Below, one piece after another: positions 1 through 10,094 of a stretch of DNA of 64,000 nt (position 1 is the stretch's first letter; each line of letters begins with the position of its first letter). The notes beneath the pieces were generated by a model that worked only from the letters and a program-made list of their open reading frames with translations, searched no databases and was not told the origin of the DNA. Origin of the DNA: Raphanus sativus (lineage: Eukaryota > Streptophyta > Magnoliopsida > Brassicales > Brassicaceae); the NCBI RefSeq assembly GCF_000801105.2, contig NC_079516.1, forward strand, positions 2,046,001 through 2,110,000. The letters run 5' to 3'. A program made the translations under genes and the position numbers.

Positions 1-499
1 CTCCTCCTGTTTTCTCTGCACTGCAGGTGAGGTCGTTGAAATCTCCCGTTATGAACCAAGGGGCTTCACGAGAGTCAGAGAGTGAGATTAAGGAATCCCA
101 GAAAACTCTGCGTATCTTATAGTCTGTATCACAGTAGATAAAAGAAGCATAGAAACTTTTTCCCTCAAATATAATAAGCGTATCAATATGGTTTGCATTT
201 GAATTCAGCACTTGTAAATTAATCTCTTTTTTCCATAGCAGGGCGAGTCCGCCAGCTCCGTGCCCAGTTGGGGAGATGAGAAGGCTGTTGTCAAAGAGAA
301 GTTGCTCTGTCTTGGAGAGGACAAAGCTGTCGGGATTTTTGGTTTCCATAAGAAACATAATGTCGGGGCCGATAGTTTTCTTCAGCTCCCGTAATCTGCG
401 AACTGTCCGGGGATTCCCTAACCCCTGACAGTTCCAGCTCACAATCTTTAAGGACCGGGAGAAGACGGATTCTGAAAATCCATCCGCTTCCTTGTCTTC
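1..499 (-). CDS. LINE ORF2, N-terminal endonuclease part (partial)
   Basis: Open minus-strand frame from 499 to the window edge with no stop. It begins, after an in-frame TAG at 500-502, with a lead that runs into LKIVSWNCQGLGNPRTVRRL, the start of the apurinic-type endonuclease (exonuclease-endonuclease-phosphatase) domain of plant L1-like retrotransposons. Further family motifs seen are FLMETK, the glycine-rich GHGAGGLALLW and WFITGDFND. The reverse transcriptase would lie left of the window. There is no ATG before the endonuclease domain; the usual initiator MKI is LKI here. The frame overlaps the end of ORF1 by 52 nt in the -1 frame, so expression would need frameshifting, reinitiation at a non-ATG codon, or the element is dead. 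Confidence 0.85.
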
Positions 500-2241
500 C
501 TAGGTATCATGTTGCATATTGGCTGATTCTCCGAGTTATTGGTGGCATTGGATCTTGTCCCGGATTCCCGAGAGCCTGTTGTCCTCGGAGGTGCTCTACT
601 GCCTGCAGGGACGTCGGAGTTGAGTCTGCGTCTTGTGGTTGTCTGTTTGGACTGTGGAACTTTCCTTCTCCTAGAGCAGGTTCCTTTGAGTAGTTGTCTT
701 GGACTTTGCAGTACCACTCTTTTCCCGGGAGGGCGTCCTGGTTTTCTTTTTGGCGCGATCTCCTCAGTTTGTGTGTCCTTGGCGGGTTGCTCTGTTTGCT
801 CTTGGACCGCAGGGCCTAACCGCAGAGTAGCTGGAGTTCTGGTACTCGTAGTTGAGGCTTGGATAGCAGTCTGTTTCCTCTTAAGAGAGGTCTTAACCAA
901 TTTGAGAGCATTTTCCTCAAGGGTTCCTCTGTCTTTTGCTTGTCGCAGTCGCTCTCTCCTTGCAGCACTTTCCGTAGGGTCTGCGACCTGAGTGTATTGA
1001 ATCATTGTTTCTCGAACAACTTCCCTGGCTGCAGAGAGAGCCTCCTGATGTGGTGATGCAAAATTTGCTTGCTGGGGATTCCCCCTAGTTCCACCTAGCA
1101 TCATATCCTTTGAAGAGCTTGATTCCTCCCTCCTAAGAGACTCTCCCCTGTTTCTTGAAGAGGGGGGAGTTGCATTGCGTTCTTCTTCTTCAATACGAGT
1201 TAGGTGTCTACGAGGGGAGGGGGAGCGTCGTTCCGGAGGAGATCGGGGGCGAGAGCTCCGATTTAGTCGTTGATGAGAGTTATCCTCGTGACTTCTTTCC
1301 CGCCACTCCATAGTTTTGTGGCTAATATGGCTTCTGTAGGAATGGTCCTGTGGGGTTCTCGCCCTTCTGTTGTCAGTGAGGTAACGACGTGCATCATGAC
1401 GCCTGTCAAAGGGAGCCCTTCCAACGTATCTTTGGGGTTGGTCTTCCTTTGTCCTCGAGGCCGAGAAGCGGAAGACGTCAGAGTTATCGGGGTAGTGTTC
1501 ACGAACTGGTTCCTTACGTTGGATCGATGCTTTTGATGTTTCTTCACTTTGTTTTGCAGCTTTCAGCTCATGCTTTGCCACAAGACAGTCTTTGATCTCA
1601 TGGTCTAGTCGACAGCATTTTAGACAGTGTTTGTCAAGACGCTCATAGACAAACGTGACTGTCACTTCATCCCCATTGGAGTATTCAATGATAGAGCTCT
1701 TGAGTAGGGGGAGTAGACCATTGACTTGGACCCGCATTCTTACCAAGAAAGGAGTTATCTCAGCTTTTTCGAAGATCCCAATGTCTGAACCAAGTAATTC
1801 CACTGCTTCCTCAGTCCAAAGATGAACTGGTATACCCTGAATCTTTATCCAAAACGGGATAAGGGATGGGAAGGAGGGAGAAGCTGTGGGCTCCCATCGT
1901 TGCGCAATAACCAGCCATTTCGCAAAGTGGAAAGGGCGTTTTTCGAGGACAGCTAGAAGGTCCTCCTCCTTGTCGAATTGGAATTGAAAGAGTCCATTAC
2001 CAAGGTCCGCACCTACTGGTCGACCATGCGCTTTCCACATATCAGTGAAGAATGGGATGAGCGACCAGACCTTTTGTACTGATTTGTTAGTGACCCTTCC
2101 GATAAGCGTGAGAGAGTGCTTGTTGATGAGGGCTGAGGTATCTGGAGCCTGGATTTTGATTCTTCCAGTACGGGGAGGTTGAGCCAACTCAGCTGAGCTT
2201 CCTTTCCCTTTCTCCTCTCTAGAAAATCTTCTTGAGGACAT
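448..2241 (-). CDS. LINE ORF1, gag-like nucleic-acid-binding protein (DUF4283 + zinc knuckle)
   Basis: A 597-residue intact frame. Residues about 40-185 match the DUF4283 region found at the start of many plant LINE ORF1 proteins. It is followed by one zinc knuckle of CX2CX4HX4C form (CLKCCRLDHEIKDC, near residue 208) and then a long, very basic, Arg/Ser/Pro-rich tail. In this family the protein binds element RNA and packages it into the ribonucleoprotein used for target-primed reverse transcription. It lies immediately upstream of the endonuclease frame on the same strand, which supports the LINE assignment over a host gene. Plus-strand frames opposite it (for example 539-991) are shadows. 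Confidence 0.88.
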   Translation of the reverse strand: MSSRRFSREEKGKGSSAELAQPPRTGRIKIQAPDTSALINKHSLTLIGRVTNKSVQKVWSLIPFFTDMWKAHGRPVGADLGNGLFQFQFDKEEDLLAVLEKRPFHFAKWLVIAQRWEPTASPSFPSLIPFWIKIQGIPVHLWTEEAVELLGSDIGIFEKAEITPFLVRMRVQVNGLLPLLKSSIIEYSNGDEVTVTFVYERLDKHCLKCCRLDHEIKDCLVAKHELKAAKQSEETSKASIQRKEPVREHYPDNSDVFRFSASRTKEDQPQRYVGRAPFDRRHDARRYLTDNRRARTPQDHSYRSHISHKTMEWRERSHEDNSHQRLNRSSRPRSPPERRSPSPRRHLTRIEEEERNATPPSSRNRGESLRREESSSSKDMMLGGTRGNPQQANFASPHQEALSAAREVVRETMIQYTQVADPTESAARRERLRQAKDRGTLEENALKLVKTSLKRKQTAIQASTTSTRTPATLRLGPAVQEQTEQPAKDTQTEEIAPKRKPGRPPGKRVVLQSPRQLLKGTCSRRRKVPQSKQTTTRRRLNSDVPAGSRAPPRTTGSRESGTRSNATNNSENQPICNMIPRKTRKRMDFQNPSSPGP

Positions 2242-3748
2242 TTATGAAGACGGAAAGTAGCAAGTTGTACTGTAGATGAGGGTAGCTTACAGAGAGGCTG
2301 TTCTAGCCTCTGGTTTCCACGACAGAGATTGATTTGTCTCGAGAGATTCTAGGTCAAGCGACCTTAGGGATGTTAGAAGCTTGTGTGTTCGGGTTCTTTC
2401 TGTACTGGATTCCCAGTAGCCGAAGAAAGTACTTGGATGGAAGCTTAGACTGGCTTCCAAGCAGAGCGACGACCATCGGACGCCTTCATGCTCCACATTC
2501 CGGCGAAATCTACGGCGGTAGCGGTCCTCCCGACCTCGGGTCGGGGGAAGAACCCGACGGATAAAGCCTCAAGGAACTTATTAGTTCAGTGGATAATACT
2601 AGGATTGGTAAAAGATTTGAAAAAGGTTGGAAAGGTGCAGAGTTTTTTAGTCAAAAGAGGAAGTTACGCAGGGAGCAAAAGGGACGTGCCCTGGAGGGAC
2701 CGTTGGGTAACGATCTCTCTTGTCAACTGTGCCTGGGAGAAACCTCTCTCTAACTTCTCTCTCTCTTACTCTTTATAAGTTGTACAGTGAAGAAACCAGA
2801 GCGTCTTGTTCTATAAGTTGAACACAAAAGCATAACTAATTTCAGAACACAACAACAAGCATAGTTAGATATTGTTAATCTAAGTTTGATATCATGAGAG
2901 AATCCTTTTCTAAATTTATAGAGATAATCTAAGAACAAGTGACAGAAAAAAAAATCTAAGAACATGAGTGAAGATATATAAACTTGTGAATGAGAGGAAG
3001 GAGAAGATGCTGGCAAAAATGGAGAACTTATAAGATTAAAGAGAAGATAAATGAGACTTTGATTTCTTTAAAAATAAACAAATTTCAGGTATATTTTACT
3101 AAGATATCGGATAGATAGTAATTGCATTGTTTTAAAACAAAGTAAATTCTTGTTGAATTTATTAAGTTAAATATTTGAATAATTATTAAGACAAAAATAT
3201 ATCATAATAATTTCAGATATTGAGATTGGGTAACTTAGTCATTTTACATTTACTGAAAGTGAAAGTATAGTTTTCCAAAAAAATTACACAAAAGTGTAAT
3301 TTTCAAATTAAAATCTCAAATAAGAGTATTTTTCCAAATTTTCCCTTATTAATAAGCTGAAATATACATTTTAATGTGCGGTTGTCCAATGATTTTTTTT
3401 GTAAAAAATGACCGGGTCTTTTGAGCCTGTTGTTTGTAATCTTCAACTGTATCGATATTTTTATTTAGCCTATTAAATGTGTATTAGATTAGAGATAACC
3501 CAGTGTGCTATTTTAGCATATGTTAAGATTGTTGGACAGTTTTGAACGTTAACATTGGCAACAAATATAAGAAATCAAACCGAATAAGTATAAACCAAAA
3601 TACTCAACAAACTGGAAAAAACATTAGAGTTTTCATATGACAATATTTGATTACAATGTTCTAGAAAAAAGATTGAACAACAAGAAGCATAGTAAGATGA
3701 CCAAAAGGTTAACCACCCAGCGATCTGACAGTTTCAGAAGATGGAAAC
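2242..3748. other. LINE leader and AT-rich intergenic DNA
   Basis: About 2242-2800 has the same higher GC as the LINE and probably holds its 5' leader, but I cannot place the 5' end or a target duplication. From about 2800 to 3748 the DNA is AT-rich with no gene I can support. A segment at about 3381-3452 recurs at 4761-4835. Confidence 0.4.
3381..3452 (+). repeat. Direct repeat, left copy (partner at 4761-4835)
   Basis: The stretch starting GGTTGTCCAATGATTTTT and running through GACCGxGTCTTTTGA to a TTCAAC run occurs at 3381-3452 and again at 4761-4835, with small length differences. The two copies bracket the unknown membrane-protein gene at 3749-4345. They could be remnants of one repeat family or of a local duplication. 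Confidence 0.6.
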
Positions 3749-4345
3749 TCAATAGAAACTGAAGAATACGAAGCCATCTGAAGGGCAATTGAGACCATAG
3801 ATGACACACTGAATTACAAAAATAAAGAGAAAACAGATCCAAAATGGCTGGATTTTGGGGTCATAGTCACATGCAAAAAGAGCTAAATAACACCCTAATA
3901 TGATGATCACAACAACATAAGCAAAGTGAAACCCTTCCACTGGACAAAGAAGCTGAACCATAGCTACTAATCCAAAGACGATGGATAAAACCAGAAGGGA
4001 TGCATGAAAAGTTTGGAAGTTGTAGATGGTAAAATAGATGATGGGAAAGAGTACCGAAGGTACAAAAGTTCTTACCCATCGGTCAGCCTTGCCAACTGGA
4101 GTTGGAGGTTCACAGAAAATAGATTTGATGATGTCAATCACATAAAAAAACACGAAAATCATTCCCAGACACTTCTTGTAACCCACATGATCGCCATCAA
4201 TCTGCATCCCTTTCACAGTTCCGAAAACACAAAGAACAGCCAGTATAATCCAACATTTTCTGGTAACTGGATCATTCACACCAAAAACTACTGATCTCTC
4301 AGGAATTTTCGCCCTTTTTTGTTTCCTTGTTTTCTTTCTTGCCAT
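3749..4345 (-). CDS. Unrecognised multi-pass membrane protein
   Basis: A single uninterrupted 198-residue frame that I do not recognise. It starts with a short, strongly basic segment (MARKKTRKQKRAK). About six hydrophobic segments follow, near residues 31-47, 59-76, 93-110, 113-133, 140-159 and 167-185, separated by short polar loops; the loop at 78-92 contains a CEPPTPVGKADRW stretch. Composition and layout suggest a small integral membrane protein with a cytosolic basic N-terminus. No catalytic motif is visible. It is probably intronless. Whether it is expressed or a lineage-specific orphan cannot be told from the sequence. Confidence 0.6.
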   Translation of the reverse strand: MARKKTRKQKRAKIPERSVVFGVNDPVTRKCWIILAVLCVFGTVKGMQIDGDHVGYKKCLGMIFVFFYVIDIIKSIFCEPPTPVGKADRWVRTFVPSVLFPIIYFTIYNFQTFHASLLVLSIVFGLVAMVQLLCPVEGFHFAYVVVIIILGCYLALFACDYDPKIQPFWICFLFIFVIQCVIYGLNCPSDGFVFFSFY

Positions 4346-5129
4346 TTTTTTTTGGAAATACTAGTAGATGTTGGATAATAACCTGCAATGGTGGAGAAAA
4401 GGCCTTTAAAATAGGCTTTGCCGATGTAAGAAATGGTAAATAATTATTATTTTGTTTTGGTTAAAGCTTTTCAAGCTGGAAGATGTGGCGATGGGGATAT
4501 GGATTCAACAATTCAACCAGACAGTAAAAAGAGTGATGTACATGAATGACAAAAGGTTTCATAATAGTGGTTGTAAACCAAATTACATTCTTGTTCATTA
4601 CCAAACTCCTCGGCTAGTTTTGTGTGTGTGGGAGAAGCTGCAAAAGGAGAGCCAATCTGTTTGCTGCGAATAGATATCTCAATCTTGTTTCAAAGACTGA
4701 GACTTTGATGAAAGGAAGTATGGAAACCTTGTATAAGATGTGTCATGTCAAAAATAGTGTGGTTGTCCAATGATTTTTATTGTAAAAGAAAATGACCGAG
4801 TCTTTTGATCTTTTGTTTGTTATCTTCAACAGTTTATTTTTCACACCCGTTGAAAACGTCCCCAACAGTTTTGTGTGAAAAAAATAGCTTTCTGTTGGCT
4901 AGACGGATCTTCATCATCATTTTGGTTGCATTTTGAGCTTTGTTAGATTAAGAAGCAAAACACCTTGATGTAGATAAGTATTGCAAAGCTCACAGTAACT
5001 TCATCGGTTTCCACTTGAGGGATAAATAAGTTTTATCTAAGAGCCAGATAGGCAGATAGTAGTAGTTTAAGACTCTTCCTTATTATTTGAACTTCCGACA
5101 TCTTATGCAACCATCTGATCATGTCGAGA
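4346..5129. other. Intergenic, no gene seen
   Basis: Contains the probable promoter side of the membrane-protein gene and the second copy (4761-4835) of the repeat described at 3381. No coding frame with recognisable similarity. Confidence 0.4.
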
Positions 5130-5392
5130 ATATGGATATGCAACACCAAATATAATGTTCATCTTAAAATAAGAAAATCAAATGTAGAACAGCCAGGTTT
5201 ACTATACACAAAACTACAATCTGTCTGAGATCTTCAATGAAAAGCAACAAAAAAAGAAAAAGAATTAACTTAGATTTGACAGAACATAGGACTCTCAACA
5301 TGATCAAAATAGACTTCCATGTAATCAGAGGGACTTCCAAATTCTCTAACCGCAACTTTTTGGACTTTGTTTTCCTTGAGGCCAAAAGTTAA
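5130..5392 (-). pseudogene. Duplicated 3' end of the neighbouring F-box gene
   Basis: The 260 bp here closely match 5965-6222, the last codons and 3' flank of the F-box gene. Both encode KENKxQKVxVREFGSPxDYxE followed by VYFDHxESPMFCQI and a stop, and the match continues into the 3' untranslated DNA. Upstream of about 5392 the similarity ends abruptly, so no F-box or beta-propeller-like part is present. This is a partial tandem duplicate, not a gene; single-base differences show it is not a recent copy. Confidence 0.8.
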
Positions 5393-6107
5393 GACTGAAG
5401 AGACTGAAACAGACAAGAGCAAGAAGAGTGTGTTGGTTGTTGGAGATGAGGATAGAGTTTCTTCTCTATTGTAGATAATATATGATGCTGCCTCATCATC
5501 TAAGCGCAAGCGATGAACATAGAAAGCTTAGAACTTACGTAGATAAGAATGGACTCTATGAAAGACAAGAAAAAATACTTGTGTTTCTTCATGTTTATGA
5601 CCAAACCTTCACAACAAGAAGTTTCCGAGTAAATCAGCTCTATGAACCGCGAGTTTGTTTGTAAGCAAGGGAGAGAAGACTTGATTATACATGAAGTAAG
5701 ACCAAATGTTTTGCCAAAAAAAAAAGAGAAAAAATGTTAGAACAAATGGGCACAAAGCAAGTTCAAAGGCAACTAAAATGATTATACATTAATTGTTAGT
5801 AGTTGTTATCTGACTGCTCGTTAAAGCTATCTTTCCGCTCTAATTACAAAACTGTTCTACAAGTTAGATCGTCTTCATGTAACATATGTTTCCTCCTTAC
5901 TCATCCTTTTCGAAAGGAAAGGTCCAAATAAAAACTAAAAATAAAAATGTACATGGATGGATGGATATCCAACTATAGCGAACACCAAATCTAATGTTCA
6001 TCTTCAAATAAGAAAGTCAAATGTAGAATAGGCAGGTTTACTATACAAAAAACTACAATCTGTCTGAGACCTTCAATGAAAAGCAACAAAAAAAGAAAAG
6101 GATTAAC

Positions 6108-7265
6108 TTAGATTTGACAGAACATAGGACTCTCAAGATGATCAAAATAGACTTCGATGTAATCATAGGGACTTCCAAATTCTCTAACCAGAACCTTTTG
6201 GGTTTTGTTTTCCTTGAGATTGTAACTGATAAAAAAGAACGGCACCCTATCGGAAGAGAAAGGTGAGAATATAAGCTCACCAGTACTAACTGTACCCCTG
6301 AACCTGAAACTACGGTTTTTTCCAACTAATTCTTGCCAAGAAGGAACAACGATTGAAACTTTAGACCATTGTTGCTTAGTGGCATCTTCTAGAACCCACA
6401 AGTGAACTTCACCGTCAGCGGTAGGCCAACTAGTTATAGCTACCTTTCCATTGTAGTTCACTATGCAAGGATTATCCTCAGGCAACTTAACGACATTAAA
6501 CTCTTCAGATATCAGATCGAAGCTTATCAAGGATGCATCATTTTTTATCCAAGCATAATAATACAGTACCCCATTTAAACATATCCCTTTATTAGTAAGT
6601 AAAGAAGGAGTTAAAGGAAGATGAGGATGCTTACACTCAACCATTCTCCATTTTTTTTGGTCTCCTCCTAGAGTGTACACTTGATGATCTTCAGCCACAA
6701 CTTGTGATTCACGTTTTTGACGACCACGTAGTACTGTCAGGCACAACACTTTGTATGCATCATTCACTGGATCATACCCAAAAAAGGATAACACACCTCT
6801 TCTTGTAGTTTTGAGTCTAGGCAACGTTAAGAATTGGCCCGTGGTAGGGTTACCTATCATCACTCTAGAACCCATTTGACGGCAGATCAAGCCGCGGATT
6901 GGTGGAGAAAAAGCATGGACATGGTTCTTCTTCTTCTTATCTGGAGTTATGCTTACCCTATGACGGTCATAAGATGGATCAACCTGGGAAAATGAATGTA
7001 AGAACTGCACTGGCATGTAGGCGCAGAAGACTGTGAAAAGAAGCCGAGGTGAAGATCGAGCCTGCAGGTACTGAGTGATAAAACGTTTGCCACTGATTAC
7101 GGATAACCATTGTTTTGAAACGAAGACAAGACTAGCTACAGATTTGGTCGGAACTTTCAAGAGAATCTCTACGATTAGATCCAGAGGAATAATCGAAAAC
7201 GGATCGTTTTCATCTTCTTTCAACGTAAGACATTGTATCGTCTCCTTCCTCTTGACCCTCTTCAT
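6108..7265 (-). CDS. F-box protein with F-box-associated interaction domain (FBA type 3)
   Basis: A single-exon 385-residue protein. Residues about 22-60 form the F-box (IPLDLIVEILLKVPTKSVAS, then FVSKQWLSVI), which binds the SKP1-like subunit of SCF ubiquitin ligases. The rest fits the FBA_3 domain typical of the very large Brassicaceae F-box family: GLICRQMGSRVMIGNPTTGQ, FGYDPVNDAYKVLC, the YTLGG-KKWRMVE segment, GICLNGVLYYYAW and the C-terminal YNLKENKTQKVLVREF. It presumably recruits an unknown target for ubiquitination in the nucleus or cytosol. The ATG at 7265 gives a normal family length. A copy of its last exon end lies at 5130-5392. I see no Arabidopsis positional partner, consistent with the rapid birth and death of this family. 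Confidence 0.85.
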   Translation of the reverse strand: MKRVKRKETIQCLTLKEDENDPFSIIPLDLIVEILLKVPTKSVASLVFVSKQWLSVISGKRFITQYLQARSSPRLLFTVFCAYMPVQFLHSFSQVDPSYDRHRVSITPDKKKKNHVHAFSPPIRGLICRQMGSRVMIGNPTTGQFLTLPRLKTTRRGVLSFFGYDPVNDAYKVLCLTVLRGRQKRESQVVAEDHQVYTLGGDQKKWRMVECKHPHLPLTPSLLTNKGICLNGVLYYYAWIKNDASLISFDLISEEFNVVKLPEDNPCIVNYNGKVAITSWPTADGEVHLWVLEDATKQQWSKVSIVVPSWQELVGKNRSFRFRGTVSTGELIFSPFSSDRVPFFFISYNLKENKTQKVLVREFGSPYDYIEVYFDHLESPMFCQI

Positions 7266-9033
7266 GGTTCTATATCTTTTAGACCGAAAACAAAACGAAA
7301 CCCTAATACTGTATATATATTTACCAAGTTAGGAGATTTGCAAATAAGACCCTCACTTTTCACGGCCATTCCAATTCCTGTCTTTGTATTCAAGTATTTC
7401 TTTGCAATCTGGTGTTTAATATTTGGGAAACTGCAAGGTTAGCCTCTTTTTTTTTAAATAACAGAAAAGTCGTTCGTTGTGCAATGAAAATACAATTTTG
7501 TTTTTGAATTAAGATAAATAGATGCTTAATTAATCTTGTTCACAAACTTTCTTAAAAAAAGGGATTGTTATAAATATATAAATACACAAGTTTAGAATTG
7601 AACATATGTAGATTGTAGACGGTTATAATTAAAAGCTATATGACGATAAGTACACAAACTCTAATAATGTTTGTTTTTATTTTTGTCTTTTATTTTTAAG
7701 ATTCACTGTATTTGCTAATGTTTCCTTAATTTGTTAAAATCCAATAAAATATGTATACACTTGCATTAGAAAGGTGCGGGACAAACTTCTCATAGGCTAC
7801 CACAGTGCATTAGAAAGTGAGCTACACGCCCTGTTATTTGCAATGATGCACTGTTGTGGAGTCAAGGTTATAATGGCTAAGTAACTCATCTTAAAGAAGA
7901 AAGTTTGTCTTATGAGTTGAGTTGATTATCTCATTAGCTTTGTGACCCATCTTAAAGAAGAAAGTTTGTCTTATGAGTTGAGTTGATTATCTCATTAGCT
8001 TGTATCGTTATATGTGTGTATATTATTGAAAAGTTCAGCTTTGTGACTCATCTTAAAGAAGAAAGTTTGTCTTATGAGTTGAGTTGATTATCTCATTAGC
8101 TCACAACTTTTGAAATTCTAAGATATGAAGTTTCTAAGCGGCTCACTAGCACAACAGTACTTCTTCTCCTAACGTGTATGTTTTAATGGCTGAATAGAAT
8201 TTTAGGTGAGCAACACTTGGTGATACGAATGTCGATGCTCAAAGATTAATATTGTAGCACCGTTGAACATAACCATGGTGATCATAACAGATACAGTAGT
8301 TCTCCATGTTGATCATTTGGATTGGTTCATCTGTTTTTTCATTGTTACTTTTTACGTTCCTTTTATATACTTCATAATGAATTTTGTTTGCAAACTCTCT
8401 AACTCATAATTTTTACGCCACAACTTTCAAGGCATAGCCTTATGAGACCTTCATCTATTGGTGTCCAATCTACTGGTGCAACCCAACAAAGCTTGCATGC
8501 AACTAATCAACCGTGGTTATCATCTTCAGCGCAAGGGAAAACGCATTTGGCACCCCCTTGGCTCCTTCGTATAAATAATACCTCCATGCAACAACGATCT
8601 CATATTTGCTGTTTAATCAATGTGTCCAAAGTAGCTTCCTAACGCCTTTGATTCATTGCTTTGATGATTATTTGCAGCTAACAACAGATATTCACAGAGA
8701 GAGAATTCCCGCTGTAAGCTTTTAAGTTAAAAGCACACATGATGTAATTAGCCACCAATATCAATACTGGCCGTTCGATTGGTCATTTTATGACCAAACC
8801 CATTTGACTTCTTTAAGTGATGTAAGCAAAGTCATCGTTTCATTCCTTGCAAATTCTACATTATTTCACGCAAATTAATGTTTTCAAATTTTTCTAAAAT
8901 AATTGGAACTCCAAATGGCCACTGTGATATAGTTGACATTACAGTAGCATTATTTACTAAATATAGTAATTGTAGACCCAATCACGAGTGACGTAAGAAA
9001 GTTGCAGTTTCCTGAAATATATATACTTTCATA
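7266..9033. other. Intergenic with a local triplicated repeat
   Basis: AT-rich DNA upstream of the F-box gene. No gene can be supported; the short plus frame at 8442-8642 has no recognisable similarity. It contains the triple repeat at 7882-8101. Confidence 0.4.
7882..8101 (+). repeat. Three-copy direct repeat, about 60-bp unit
   Basis: A unit beginning with (C/T)CATCTTAAAGAAGAAAG and ending in GATTATCTCATTAGCT occurs at about 7882-7940, 7942-8000 and 8042-8101. The first two copies are adjacent and the third follows a 41-bp spacer. Copies differ by only one or two bases, so the expansion is recent. Confidence 0.85.
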
Positions 9034-9805
9034 CTAGGTGTTTTCCTGCACCATGTGCATTAAGAAATTTTTCAAAATTTAATTTATATTTAAAAATAAA
9101 GTTTATTCAATAATATAAAATTTATTATTTTTTACCAGTATTTAGATATAGATTTGATTTAGTTAAATATTTAATTAAGGTAAAATGGTTTTTTTTTAAA
9201 TATATATTGAAGAATATATATGTATATATTTAAATAATAATCTTAGATAGTATTTTCTATCTATTTATATTGGTTAAATATATTAAATCAATTTGTATGT
9301 TTTTCACAAATTAGATCAATTTGTATAAAACTAAAAAAATGATATAAAATTGTATAATTATCAAAAATTTAAACTAAACAATATTCATAAAATTTGTAGA
9401 TATATAAGAAACTAATGATTATACGTTTAGAAATCTATTTTTTTAATGTAGCAATTTCGAAAGCTTTAGTAATCAAATTGTATAACTATAGAAAATAAAA
9501 TAAAATAACATTTTGAAATTTGTAATTTTATATATGAATATATTTATTTAATAGATGACATATGAGATATTACCATATTTAAAAAAATTTACCAAAAATA
9601 AATACCAATGTTAAATGTAATGTATGAGTTATTACCATATTCTAAAAAGTTTACCTAAAATATAATCAATAATAAATGGAATAATCCATGTCATATTTTT
9701 CTAGAAGCCATGTCATCAATTTTATTAGCCATGTCATCATTCTTTTGTGAAACTGATTGTAGAGAAGACATGTGGCAAAATCACTTCTCAAATATAGTCT
9801 AGGGG
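9034..9805 (-). mobile_element. Putative non-autonomous Helitron
   Basis: Read on the minus strand the segment begins TCCCCTAGACTATATTTGAG next to a host A and ends in a short hairpin (TGCAC-CAT-GTGCA on the plus strand) followed by CTAG and a host T. Helitrons start with TC, end with a 3' hairpin plus CTRR, and insert between A and T. The interior is AT-rich and non-coding. The hairpin stem is only about 5 bp, so the 3' terminus is degenerate and the call is moderate. Confidence 0.5.
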
Positions 9806-10094
9806 ATAGTTAAACTAGAAACAAACTTGGCCATACAGAAACTTCTTACAATCTAGTACAGTATTTATACACACACTAAAATCTAATCAACGTCCCTTTC
9901 CTATACATTAATGTACGAATAAACAACAAATAAAATAAGTCAAGATCTGTAGACTTAAATTGTTGAAAGTACTACCCAATATGTCAGCCTAGTGATTGGA
10001 GGTAAAGCTTTTCTATAAATATTTAACCAGGGTATAAGCTTGATACACTAATTAGAAAAATTATACAACCAAATTTTTTTCAAAGAAATATGAT

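Noticed and set aside
539..1595. Plus-strand frames opposite LINE ORF1 (150, 65, 88 and 68 residues)
   Set aside because: They overlap the strongly supported minus-strand DUF4283 protein, share no motif with known families, and are typical shadows of a GC-richer coding strand.
4452..4673. 73-residue plus frame
   Set aside because: No similarity or domain; ordinary length for chance frames here.
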